The notes below the pieces were generated by a model. The model did no database searches and was not told where the DNA came from. It saw nothing but the letters and a program-made list of their open reading frames with translations. From Saprospiraceae bacterium UBA2329 (GTDB lineage: Bacteria > Bacteroidota > Bacteroidia > Chitinophagales > Saprospiraceae), in NCBI GenBank assembly GCA_002344975.1, contig DDUV01000116.1, positions 1-22,434 on the forward strand: 22,434 nt of DNA. The letters run 5' to 3'. Every line of letters starts with the position of its first letter. Positions within the stretch are counted from its first letter, which is position 1. A program made the position numbers and the translations under genes. Shown piece by piece: positions 14,423-21,756 of the stretch.

Positions 14423-15940
14423 ATGAAACTTGGAAAACTCATTCGATACAGCGTTCTTATTCTTGGGCTTTCTTTGTACAGCACTTCGTGCAAAGATTAT
14501 CTGGATGTGAACCTTGATCCCAATGCAGTGCAGGATGCTCCTATTGAGCAATTGCTTACCACTTGCACTGTTTCTCTTGGCTTTTTCGGTGGTTCTGACC
14601 TCCACCGCTATAGTTCTTTGTTGGCACAACAGTTTTCCGGCCAGGGCCAGGGTGCAACCACCCAACCGCAGGAATATGATCGTTACAATATTCAGGGTTC
14701 CGACCTCAACAATGTGTGGAACTTACTGTATGCTTCCATTTTGAGCGATCTGGAATTGGTCATTCAAAAAGCCGACACCGAAAAAAGTCCTCACTATGCC
14801 GGCGTAGCCAAAATAATGAAGGCTTATGTCTTCCATTTGATGGTAGATGCCTGGGGCAAAGTGCCTTATTCAGAAGGCTTGAAGTTTACAGCGAATACGG
14901 CGCCCAAATTTGACGACGGCGAGGCCATCTACACAGATCTGGAGCGCTTGCTTGACGAAGCTATTGCCGACCTGAATGCGCCCTCCATCAAGTCGCCGGC
15001 TGCCAACTCCACCATTTTCCCGGGTACTTTCACCGCTTCCCGCCCACGCTGGGTGCGCCTGGCCAATACGATCAAACTCAGGCTTTATCTGCACCAAAGT
15101 AAGAAGAGTCGTGCTAATACCGTGCAGAAAATCACCGCATTGGTCAACAGTGCAAGCGTTTCTTTCATGGAGTCCAATGCCGATAACTTCCAGATGGCGT
15201 TCATCAATGAAGCTCGCCGGCAAAACCCGATTCATCAGTTCGAATTGGACCGTGTCAATCAATTCTTCCCGGGCGCCACTTTGGTCAACCTGATGAACCA
15301 GCGCAACGACCCGCGCCGTCCACGCTACTTTACGCCATTCCCGTTCACCCGGGATGCTGCTCCCGCCTATGCAGGCGCTAAGCCTGGTGATGCACCCTCT
15401 TTCCGCTACTCCCGTATGCATACTTACCTGCGCGGCGATACCACCAATACTACGCCGGTGGCGGCTCAAGCCGATGGCTCTATCACCAATAGCGCTTATA
15501 CATACAATGGTACAGCGCCCATTCGCATGCTGACCTTTGCCGAGTACAACTTCATTCGTGCCGAAGCCGCTGTTTACGGCGCTCCCGGAACCGCTGAAAC
15601 CTTCTTCCAGGCAGGTATTCGCGCTTCCATGTCGGGTGCAGGCGTGCCAACCGCACAAATTGACGACTACATCGCCGCCAATGGAACGCTGACCGGTACA
15701 GAGGCTGAGAGAGTGCGCAGAATTATCGAAGAGAAGTACATTGCCAACTATGGCGTCACTATGGAATCATGGACCGACTGGCGTCGTACGGGCTTCCCCC
15801 AAATCACTGCGCCGGTGAATGCCCTCACGCCTTTTACTCCTCGCTCTCTGTTCTATCCTCAAACGGAAATTGACCTGAATCCGAATGCGCCCGCTCAGAA
15901 AACCGACATGAGCGAACGCGTATTCTGGGATGTTCAATAA
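14423..15940 (+). CDS. SusD-like outer-membrane lipoprotein (susD2)
   Basis: The product has 505 residues. The signal ends in a lipidation site at Cys23 (STSCKDYLDV), where KDYLD after the cysteine is typical of surface SusD proteins. The motif DYLDVNLDPN near the mature N-terminus and a helical region with KIMKAYVFHLMVDAWGKVPYSE fit the SusD_2-type subfamily, which differs from the RagB type of SusD1 and SusD3. The C-terminal part has LTFAEYNFIRAEAAV and a WTDWRRTGFP motif, also typical. It should bind ligand for SusC2. It is followed by a terminator and then by the promoter of the 2TM gene. Confidence 0.93.
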   Translation: MKLGKLIRYSVLILGLSLYSTSCKDYLDVNLDPNAVQDAPIEQLLTTCTVSLGFFGGSDLHRYSSLLAQQFSGQGQGATTQPQEYDRYNIQGSDLNNVWNLLYASILSDLELVIQKADTEKSPHYAGVAKIMKAYVFHLMVDAWGKVPYSEGLKFTANTAPKFDDGEAIYTDLERLLDEAIADLNAPSIKSPAANSTIFPGTFTASRPRWVRLANTIKLRLYLHQSKKSRANTVQKITALVNSASVSFMESNADNFQMAFINEARRQNPIHQFELDRVNQFFPGATLVNLMNQRNDPRRPRYFTPFPFTRDAAPAYAGAKPGDAPSFRYSRMHTYLRGDTTNTTPVAAQADGSITNSAYTYNGTAPIRMLTFAEYNFIRAEAAVYGAPGTAETFFQAGIRASMSGAGVPTAQIDDYIAANGTLTGTEAERVRRIIEEKYIANYGVTMESWTDWRRTGFPQITAPVNALTPFTPRSLFYPQTEIDLNPNAPAQKTDMSERVFWDVQ

Positions 15941-15962
15941 GCCTATTTTTTGATTCACACGA

Positions 15963-15999
15963 AGAGCCGCCTCGCACGCCGGGGCGGCTCTTTCTTTTT
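15963..15999 (+). terminator. Rho-independent terminator after susD2
   Basis: AGAGCCGCC (15963-15971) pairs perfectly with GGCGGCTCT (15983-15991) around an 11-base loop, followed by a T-rich tail. A near-identical terminator follows susD3. Confidence 0.88.
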
Positions 16000-16047
16000 G
16001 CGCTTTTTTTGAAAAATCTCTGTTATCTTTGCCTATCTGTTTGAAAA
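15964..16047 (+). repeat. Repeat C, copy 1 (terminator plus promoter block)
   Basis: This 84-base block matches 21666-21749 closely, with only small indels and a variable middle. It joins the end of a susD unit to the promoter of the next gene. The two downstream genes are unrelated (2TM protein here, Uma2 nuclease there). Confidence 0.85.
15998..16031 (+). promoter_or_regulatory. Promoter of the 2TM gene
   Basis: TTG (15998-16000), a 23-base spacer and TATCTTTG (16024-16031), the last an exact TAnnTTTG match. The -7 box ends 31 bases before the 2TM start codon. Confidence 0.6.
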
Positions 16048-16062
16048 TGCAACCATGATAAC

Positions 16063-16467
16063 ATGGAAGACCCAATTCTGCGCAAAGCACAAAAGCGCGT
16101 CAAATCCAAAAAGGGATTTTACACCCATCTTGCGTCTTTTGTGTCGGTGGGCATTTTCTTTTTGTTGCTCAACCTCGTTACCTATGACGGCGAAATGTGG
16201 TTTTTCTTTCCGCTGCTGCCCTGGATGGTGGGCGTATTGATCCATTACTTCACCAACTTCGGTTTTCCGGGAACGGAAATCATGAACGAGGGTTGGGAAG
16301 AACGCCAGTTGGAAAAAGAGGTGCGCGACATACTCCAAAAAGAAGGCCGCCTGCGCAGGACGCTTTCGGAGCATTCCGGCGAATTGCCCCCGGCTCAGGA
16401 AGGATTGGAACTGCCTGATCTGGAAAAGACCAAAGAGAGGCAGTGGAGCGACAGAGATTTTGTGTAG
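16063..16467 (+). CDS. 2TM-domain membrane protein
   Basis: The product has 134 residues. The pattern is that of the 2TM domain found in many Bacteroidota: a basic N-terminus with a conserved KGFYTHLASF (about 17-26), two hydrophobic helices (about 23-40 and 46-62), a short loop with W, then a charged amphipathic tail containing WEERQLEKEV and a proline-rich end. The function is unknown; in some proteins this domain is attached to histidine kinases or LytTR regulators, but here it stands alone. It has its own promoter. Its TAG stop is immediately followed, in the same frame, by the susD fragment, so translational readthrough would add 70 residues. Confidence 0.8.
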   Translation: MEDPILRKAQKRVKSKKGFYTHLASFVSVGIFFLLLNLVTYDGEMWFFFPLLPWMVGVLIHYFTNFGFPGTEIMNEGWEERQLEKEVRDILQKEGRLRRTLSEHSGELPPAQEGLELPDLEKTKERQWSDRDFV

Positions 16468-16680
16468 CGGTTCCACCGCCGCGTAGAGCTTTGGGGCGAA
16501 GGCGTACGCTTTACCGACCTCAAACGTCTCAACCTGCCGCTCAACCGCAACTGCATTTCCAACCAATTGCTCGTGATGGTAGCCATCACCGATGTACCTG
16601 CGGGCAACAAGCAGTGGCAGGGGCTGTTCCACCAGGATGAGTTGAATGCCAACCCGGCCATTGTGCAGAATCCGTTGTAG
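16468..16680 (+). pseudogene. 3'-terminal fragment of a susD gene
   Basis: The last 70 codons of susD1, from FHRRVELWGEGVRF to the final NPL and stop, are repeated here with six base changes and no frameshift. The changes give Q-to-L, G-to-C, D-to-N and W-to-G replacements plus silent ones. No start codon, signal peptide or promoter is attached. The fragment begins one base after the 2TM stop codon and is in the same reading frame. It is a remnant left by duplication or insertion, not a functional SusD. Confidence 0.92.
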
Positions 16681-16691
16681 GATTTCTTAGC

Positions 16692-16719
16692 TGCGAGCTA
16701 CGAGCCGCGAGCTTCGAGT
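16692..16719. repeat. Degenerate heptamer repeat, second copy
   Basis: Same four NNCGAGC units as at 10938-10965, carried over as part of direct repeat A. Confidence 0.6.
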
Positions 16720-16756
16720 TTGGGTTCTGTAAAGATTGAAAATTTACTTAACATAG

Positions 16757-16794
16757 CGGGCATTCGGAACGACGGTTTCGGATGCCCGTTTTTT
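16757..16794 (+). terminator. Rho-independent terminator, second copy
   Basis: Identical stem, loop and six-T tail to the terminator after susD1. Here it would end transcription coming from the 2TM gene. Confidence 0.88.
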
Positions 16795-16836
16795 ATGCTG
16801 CGATTCGACTGAAAATATCAAATCATGGCACCATCA

Positions 16837-16865
16837 GGCAGCAAAAAGCCCGGTTGGAACGATAT
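16837..16865 (+). promoter_or_regulatory. Shared susC upstream motif, copy 3 (GGCAGCA-N16-CGATAT)
   Basis: Third copy with the same 16-base spacing, 152 bases before the susC3 ATG and 79 bases from CGATAT to its -7 box. Confidence 0.5.
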
Positions 16866-16938
16866 ACATTGGCTGCAAAAAAAACTATGGCAGCATTGGT
16901 TTTTTATAAAAATGGTACAAACTGACGAATGTTAGTTT

Positions 16939-16946
16939 TACCTTTG
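16939..16946 (+). promoter_or_regulatory. Candidate -7 element for susC3 (TACCTTTG)
   Basis: Exact match to TAnnTTTG, 42 bases before the susC3 ATG and directly before the conserved leader. No well-placed TTG -33 element was found. Confidence 0.55.
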
Positions 16947-16948
16947 CG

Positions 16949-17108
16949 ACTAAGGATTTTCTATTTACAAACCAAAATACAGTCAGACATGAAAAAACTC
17001 GTATTAGTGTTCATGCTTTTGCTGAGCGGCGCTGCGGCGCTGACGGCACAACGCGCGATCACCGGTAAGGTGACTGACGAAAAAGGAGAAGCCCTCATCG
17101 GCGCCTCC
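16949..17108 (+). repeat. Direct repeat B, copy 2 (susC3 leader and N-terminal code)
   Basis: Matches 11153-11312 without gaps; 108 identical bases, then 3 differences in 52. Identity falls sharply after codon 40, where the two SusC proteins diverge. Confidence 0.93.
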
Positions 17109-20100
17109 ATTCTCGTCAAGACGACCTCTGTCGGTACGGTCACCGATCTGGACGGAAGTTTCCGTTTGCAGGCTCCGGCCGGCGCCACTACGCTCATAGT
17201 CAGCTACACCGGCTATGTGAGCAAAGAAGTAGCCCTTTCGGCTGCATCCAACTACGACATCACCCTGAGCACCGACGTGGTGGCCATCTCAGAAGTAGTG
17301 GTGATCGGGTATGGTACGCAGCAGAAGCGGGAAATAACGGGCAATATTGCCTCCATCAAAGGCTCCGACATCGCCAATTTGGCCGTACAGAGCTTTGATC
17401 AGGCATTGCAAGGCCGTGCGGCAGGCGTAAACGTCAGCATTCCCAACGGTGTGTTGAACAACCCGCCTGTGTTTCGTGTACGCGGTGTGAACTCCATCAG
17501 TTTGAGTTCTTTCCCGCTCATCGTGATTGACGGAGTACCTACCTTCTCCGGCGACCTTTCTACATCGGCTGCGGCCAACAACCCTTTGTCGAACCTGAAT
17601 CCGGCAGACATCGAGAGCATCGAGATTCTCAAAGATGCCTCTGCTGCGGCCATTTATGGTTCCAGAGCGGCTGCCGGCGTGGTTCTCATCAGCACCAAGC
17701 GCGGCCAATCGGGCAAAGCGCGCGTCAATTATGATGGTTGGGCCAGTTGGGCCTCTCCCGTTCGTCTTCCCGATTTGCTCAACGCACAGGAATACGTTAC
17801 GTTGAAGAACGAAGCGATCAGCAACGCCAACCAACTTTCGGGTACTGCCAATCCGACGCCGCCACAATTCTTCCTTGACACCATCAATGGCCAACTGGTA
17901 GATACCGACTGGTACGACTATGCTTATCGCACGGGCTTTTCTCACAACCACGCGTTGAGTTTCTCCGGCGGTAGCGACAAAACCACTTACTTCCTGTCTA
18001 TGGGTTTCACCAACCAGCAGGGTATGATCATCGCCAACGATTTCGAACGTAAGTCTATTCGTTTGAACTTGGACCACAAAATGGGTAAGTTTTTGAGCCT
18101 CGGTGCTACGGCCGGTTATTCCAACAACATCAACCGCGCTCCCAACACTGGCTCTCTGCCCGGTGCAGGCTTCAACACTTCAGGTTTGGGTCGTATCCCT
18201 CTGATTACCGCGCCCAACGTATCTCCTTACACCGCAACCGGCGCCTACAACATCCGCACAGACAACACCATGGGACGCAACAGAAACCTGACTCAATCAG
18301 GTTTTGTGAATCCGGTACCCATCATTGATCTCAATAGCTTTTCTTCTGAGTCCGGCCAGATTCAGGCCTCTGTATATGCTCAGGCCAATATCCTGACAGG
18401 ACTGGCATTCCGCTCTCAGTATGGTATTGACCAAATCAATGTGGAAGACCTCACCTTCTGGAATCCTATTCATGGCGACGGTTTCGGCCAGAATGGCTAC
18501 GCGTTGAATACATCACGCAAGAGCAATCGCTGGAACTGGACCAATACGCTGCAATATGATTTCAATTTGGGAGAAACCAATAACCTTTCTCTTTTGGTAG
18601 GCAATGAGCAGCAATACACGAAGACCGACCGCTGGGGAGCTGCGCGCAACCAAATTGCAGATCCGTTCTTCACAACCTATCAGGGCAACTTCACGACCAT
18701 CAACCCTGCCAACAACTTCCAGGGTGAAAACTATTTCTTGTCTTACTTTGCTCGTGCCAACTACGATTTCAAGAAGCTTATTCTCGCTACGTTCAACGTG
18801 CGTCAGGACGAATTCTCCGCTTTTGCTCCCGGCAAAAAGCGCGGTGTGTTCTGGGGTGCTTCTTTGGGTCTGACCCTGTCAGAGCTTGATTTCTGGAAAA
18901 ACAGCATCGGCAACCTGTTTAGCTTCTTCCGCGTACGCGGCAGCTACGGTCAGGTAGGCAACAACAACGGTATCGGCGATTTTGCCTCTTTGTCCACTTA
19001 TGGTTCTGGTTTGTACGGCACCAATGCAACCCTTGCATTCAGCCAGGCAGGCAACCCCGATCTCACTTGGGAAACCAGCAAGAAGACCGACGTAGGTATC
19101 AATTTCGGCTTGTGGGAAGACCGCATCACGGGTGAAATTTCTTACTTCCTCAACGACATTGACGGCTTGATCCTCGCAGCACCGCAATCTCCTTCCAAAG
19201 GTGTTCCGGGCAACTCTATCTCGACCAACGTAGGCCGGATGCAAAACAAAGGTGTAGAAATTGGTTTGAATGGTACGATCCTGAGAACTAACAAGTTTAG
19301 CTGGACGTCCAACTTCAACCTTACTTTCATGGAAAATGAGGTGCTCTCTCTGGCCGCAGGCAACAGAGATATCCGCGTAGCTACTGCCGGCTTGGAACTT
19401 ACCAACATCATCCGCGTAGGTGAATCCATCGGTAGCATTCTGGCAGTGGAAACACCTGGAGTAAATCCGGCCAACGGACGGAGAATATTTTTAGACGCTC
19501 AGGGCCGTCAGGTTCAGTACAACCACGCTGCTGCTGCTGCCAACCGTTACACCTATGTTGACGGTGGCGGCGTTGCCCCTGCCATCTCTATCGTAACTGA
19601 TGGTAAAATTTATGGTCCTACCCTTCCCAAATGGTTTGGTGCATGGGATCACACCTTCCGTTTCAAATCTATTGATTTTAACGTACAGGCACAATTCTCA
19701 GGCGGCAACTATATTTACAATGGTACTCAAGCCGGTATGCGCGATCAGCGTTTCTGGAACAACCATACCGATGTACTCAACCGCTGGCAAAATGAAGGCG
19801 ACGTGACCGATATACCTCGTTTGGTTTGGTTGGACAACGTCTCCAATGGTTCTGCGTTCCCGGTATCTTCCAACGTAGAAAAGGGCGACTTCCTGCGTAT
19901 CCGCAACATCACGCTGGGTTACACTTTCCCGACGAACGACCTTTTCAAAAAGGCCAGCATCAGCAACTTCCGCGTGTATGCTTCTGTTAACAATGCCTTC
20001 CTCTTTACAGGCTATTCCGGTACCGACCCAGAGGTTTCTACCAACGGAAACGACCCCGGATCAGCAGGCGTAGACCGCAACACTGTGCCGATGGCACGTA

Positions 20101-20132
20101 CCATCCTTGTTGGTTTAAACCTGGGTTTCTAA
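16989..20132 (+). CDS. SusC/RagA-type TonB-dependent outer-membrane transporter (susC3)
   Basis: The product has 1047 residues and should pair with SusD3. Layout: signal peptide 1-20; regulatory-like beta-sandwich (about 22-94); TonB-box-like ISEVVVIGYG (about 99-108); plug with LIVIDGVPTFSGD and IEILKDASAAAIYGSRAAAG; barrel ending in VGLNLGF with a terminal aromatic residue. The frame is open for 20 codons upstream, but the start is set at 16989 by the signal peptide and the leader shared with susC1 and susC2. A run of alanines near residue 846 is coded by GCT repeats. There is no STN domain. susD3 starts 23 bases after the stop. Confidence 0.95.
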   Translation: MKKLVLVFMLLLSGAAALTAQRAITGKVTDEKGEALIGASILVKTTSVGTVTDLDGSFRLQAPAGATTLIVSYTGYVSKEVALSAASNYDITLSTDVVAISEVVVIGYGTQQKREITGNIASIKGSDIANLAVQSFDQALQGRAAGVNVSIPNGVLNNPPVFRVRGVNSISLSSFPLIVIDGVPTFSGDLSTSAAANNPLSNLNPADIESIEILKDASAAAIYGSRAAAGVVLISTKRGQSGKARVNYDGWASWASPVRLPDLLNAQEYVTLKNEAISNANQLSGTANPTPPQFFLDTINGQLVDTDWYDYAYRTGFSHNHALSFSGGSDKTTYFLSMGFTNQQGMIIANDFERKSIRLNLDHKMGKFLSLGATAGYSNNINRAPNTGSLPGAGFNTSGLGRIPLITAPNVSPYTATGAYNIRTDNTMGRNRNLTQSGFVNPVPIIDLNSFSSESGQIQASVYAQANILTGLAFRSQYGIDQINVEDLTFWNPIHGDGFGQNGYALNTSRKSNRWNWTNTLQYDFNLGETNNLSLLVGNEQQYTKTDRWGAARNQIADPFFTTYQGNFTTINPANNFQGENYFLSYFARANYDFKKLILATFNVRQDEFSAFAPGKKRGVFWGASLGLTLSELDFWKNSIGNLFSFFRVRGSYGQVGNNNGIGDFASLSTYGSGLYGTNATLAFSQAGNPDLTWETSKKTDVGINFGLWEDRITGEISYFLNDIDGLILAAPQSPSKGVPGNSISTNVGRMQNKGVEIGLNGTILRTNKFSWTSNFNLTFMENEVLSLAAGNRDIRVATAGLELTNIIRVGESIGSILAVETPGVNPANGRRIFLDAQGRQVQYNHAAAAANRYTYVDGGGVAPAISIVTDGKIYGPTLPKWFGAWDHTFRFKSIDFNVQAQFSGGNYIYNGTQAGMRDQRFWNNHTDVLNRWQNEGDVTDIPRLVWLDNVSNGSAFPVSSNVEKGDFLRIRNITLGYTFPTNDLFKKASISNFRVYASVNNAFLFTGYSGTDPEVSTNGNDPGSAGVDRNTVPMARTILVGLNLGF

Positions 20133-20155
20133 TCATCTAAAAAAAGAGAGACAAT

Positions 20156-21628
20156 ATGAAAAATATCATGAATCAATTTCATTTCAAAGTAGCGGCCGCA
20201 CTCGTCCTGCTTACGGGCGTGTTCGTTAGCTCCTGCGATAAGGACAAGCTCAATCCGGAGCCGCTTACTTTCTTTTCCGATCTGGCTGTATTTTCTGATC
20301 CCAGCCGGATTCTGGCACAAGTCAACGGCATGTATGCCAGTGCGAAAAGCGGGCAGTTTCTTGGAGGTCGTTATTACATTTATCAGGACATTCGCGGAGA
20401 GGAATTTCTCAACGAATTGACCAATGGTGTAACCGGCCTGCAAACCTGGAACTTCACCGTCAATGACGGCAGCAACGAGGTAAACAACTTCTGGAACGCT
20501 GCGTACGCTGCCATCAACGGCGCCAATGTGTTCATTGAAGGTCTTGAAGCCAACAAAGCGGTGTTGAACAACGATGCTTTGGCCAACAACTACCTGGGTG
20601 AAGCTCGCTTTTTGCGCGCACTGTCATACTACAGCCTGCTGACGCTGTACAGCCGTCCGTTCACGGATGGCAACGGCGCCAAGTTGGGTGTGCCTCTCCG
20701 CGTGAAAGCTGAGAAAGGCCCGGCTAATAACGATCTGGAGCGCAGCACAGTGGCTGCCGTTTATGAGCAAATTCTTGGCGACTTGAACTTTGCTGAAACC
20801 AACCTGCCCAACAACTATTCTTCTGCTGCCCTCAACACGACGCGTGCGCACAAGAACACGGCTATCGCGCTCAAAACGCGCGTATTGCTGTCTATGGGCC
20901 GTTATGCAGATGTAGTTACGGAAGGCAACAAATTGGTGCCCGCTACTGCTCCTTTCAAAGCTGCGAGCGGTGTGGCACATGAATTGCAAGCCGATATTAC
21001 CAACGTATTCAAGACGCCGTACACTACCACGGAGAGCATCTTCTCTATGCCGTTTACGGAAAACAACCTTCCGGGTACTCAAAACGGTTTAGGTGGCTAC
21101 TACAATCCTGGCCCGCGCGGCGCCGGCGATTACTCCCTTAACCCGGCTGCTATCATTGGCGACCCTGCTTTCGCAGCAACGGATGCAAGACGTGCATGGG
21201 TATTTGTGGCTACCAACAATAAGCCGTACCTGAACAAATTCCCTACCGGCCCCGTGCATACCGACTCTGCGCCGGTGATTCGCTACTCCGAAGTGCTCCT
21301 CAATTTGGCGGAAGCCAATGCTCGTACCTCCGGCGTTTCTCAACGCGCAGTGGACTTGCTCAACGCTGTACGCGGCCGCTCTAATCCGGCAGGCACTTAT
21401 ACAACAGCCAGTTTTGCCAATGCAGATGCATTGATCAACGCTATTCTCACCGAGCGCCGCATTGAATTGCTTGGCGAAGGATTCCGCTCTATTGATATCA
21501 TGCGTTTGGGCCAAACCTTCCCGGCCAAAGCATCTGTTACAGCAGTACCGCCCAGCTCGAATGCCTACATTTGGCCGATCCCGAGTGGTGAATTGTCTGT
21601 AAACGCGCTGTGCGTGCCTAATCCGTAA
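20156..21628 (+). CDS. SusD/RagB-type nutrient-binding lipoprotein (susD3)
   Basis: The product has 490 residues. The lipoprotein signal ends at Cys27 (FVSSCDKDKL), with acidic and lysine residues after it that fit surface export. The TPR-like N-terminal region has GEARFLRALSYYSLLTLYSRPF, the classic SusD helix, and the C-terminal part has RYSEVLLNLAEANAR, ERRIELLGEGFRSIDIMR and IWPIPSGEL, all hallmark RagB/SusD motifs. An internal ATG four codons downstream (20168) is a possible alternative start. It is the partner of SusC3. A terminator follows at 21666-21701. Confidence 0.95.
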   Translation: MKNIMNQFHFKVAAALVLLTGVFVSSCDKDKLNPEPLTFFSDLAVFSDPSRILAQVNGMYASAKSGQFLGGRYYIYQDIRGEEFLNELTNGVTGLQTWNFTVNDGSNEVNNFWNAAYAAINGANVFIEGLEANKAVLNNDALANNYLGEARFLRALSYYSLLTLYSRPFTDGNGAKLGVPLRVKAEKGPANNDLERSTVAAVYEQILGDLNFAETNLPNNYSSAALNTTRAHKNTAIALKTRVLLSMGRYADVVTEGNKLVPATAPFKAASGVAHELQADITNVFKTPYTTTESIFSMPFTENNLPGTQNGLGGYYNPGPRGAGDYSLNPAAIIGDPAFAATDARRAWVFVATNNKPYLNKFPTGPVHTDSAPVIRYSEVLLNLAEANARTSGVSQRAVDLLNAVRGRSNPAGTYTTASFANADALINAILTERRIELLGEGFRSIDIMRLGQTFPAKASVTAVPPSSNAYIWPIPSGELSVNALCVPNP

Positions 21629-21665
21629 TTTGAACCAGGGTTAAAATTGGAATTTTCTAAAATCG

Positions 21666-21701
21666 GAGCCGCCTCGCACGTCGGGGCGGCTCTTTCTTTT
21701 T
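21666..21701 (+). terminator. Rho-independent terminator after susD3
   Basis: GAGCCGCC (21666-21673) pairs with GGCGGCTC (21685-21692), with a T-rich tail. The loop differs by one base from the terminator after susD2. Confidence 0.88.
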
Positions 21702-21732
21702 GTACAGTTCTGAAAAATCTCCTGTATCTTTG
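21700..21732 (+). promoter_or_regulatory. Promoter of the Uma2 gene
   Basis: TTG (21700-21702), a 22-base spacer and TATCTTTG (21725-21732), an exact TAnnTTTG match, 24 bases before the ATG. Homologous to the 2TM gene promoter. Confidence 0.6.
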
Positions 21733-21756
21733 CCTATCATATTTGAAAACTCAAGC

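Larger units (their letters stand above)
16469..16796 (+). repeat. Direct repeat A, copy 2
   Basis: Ungapped match to 10715-11042 with 8 differences in 328 bases. The left boundary is sharp and falls next to the 2TM stop codon; the right boundary falls just after the terminator T-run. Confidence 0.93.
16681..16988. other. Intergenic region before susC3
   Basis: This 308-base stretch has no gene. It contains the heptamer repeat, the duplicated terminator, the GGCAGCA-N16-CGATAT motif, an A/T-rich stretch (about 16875-16920), a -7 element and the conserved susC leader. Confidence 0.8.
21666..21749 (+). repeat. Repeat C, copy 2 (terminator plus promoter block)
   Basis: Second copy of the 84-base block at 15964-16047, here linking susD3 to the Uma2 gene. 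Confidence 0.85.

Noticed and set aside
16929..16988. In-frame extension of susC3 by 20 codons upstream
   Set aside because: It overlaps the -7 box and the conserved untranslated leader; the signal peptide starts at 16989.
10715..17108. Insertion sequence or transposon as the cause of the direct repeats
   Set aside because: No transposase or integrase frame, no terminal inverted repeats and no short target-site duplication were seen; homologous recombination explains the pattern better.
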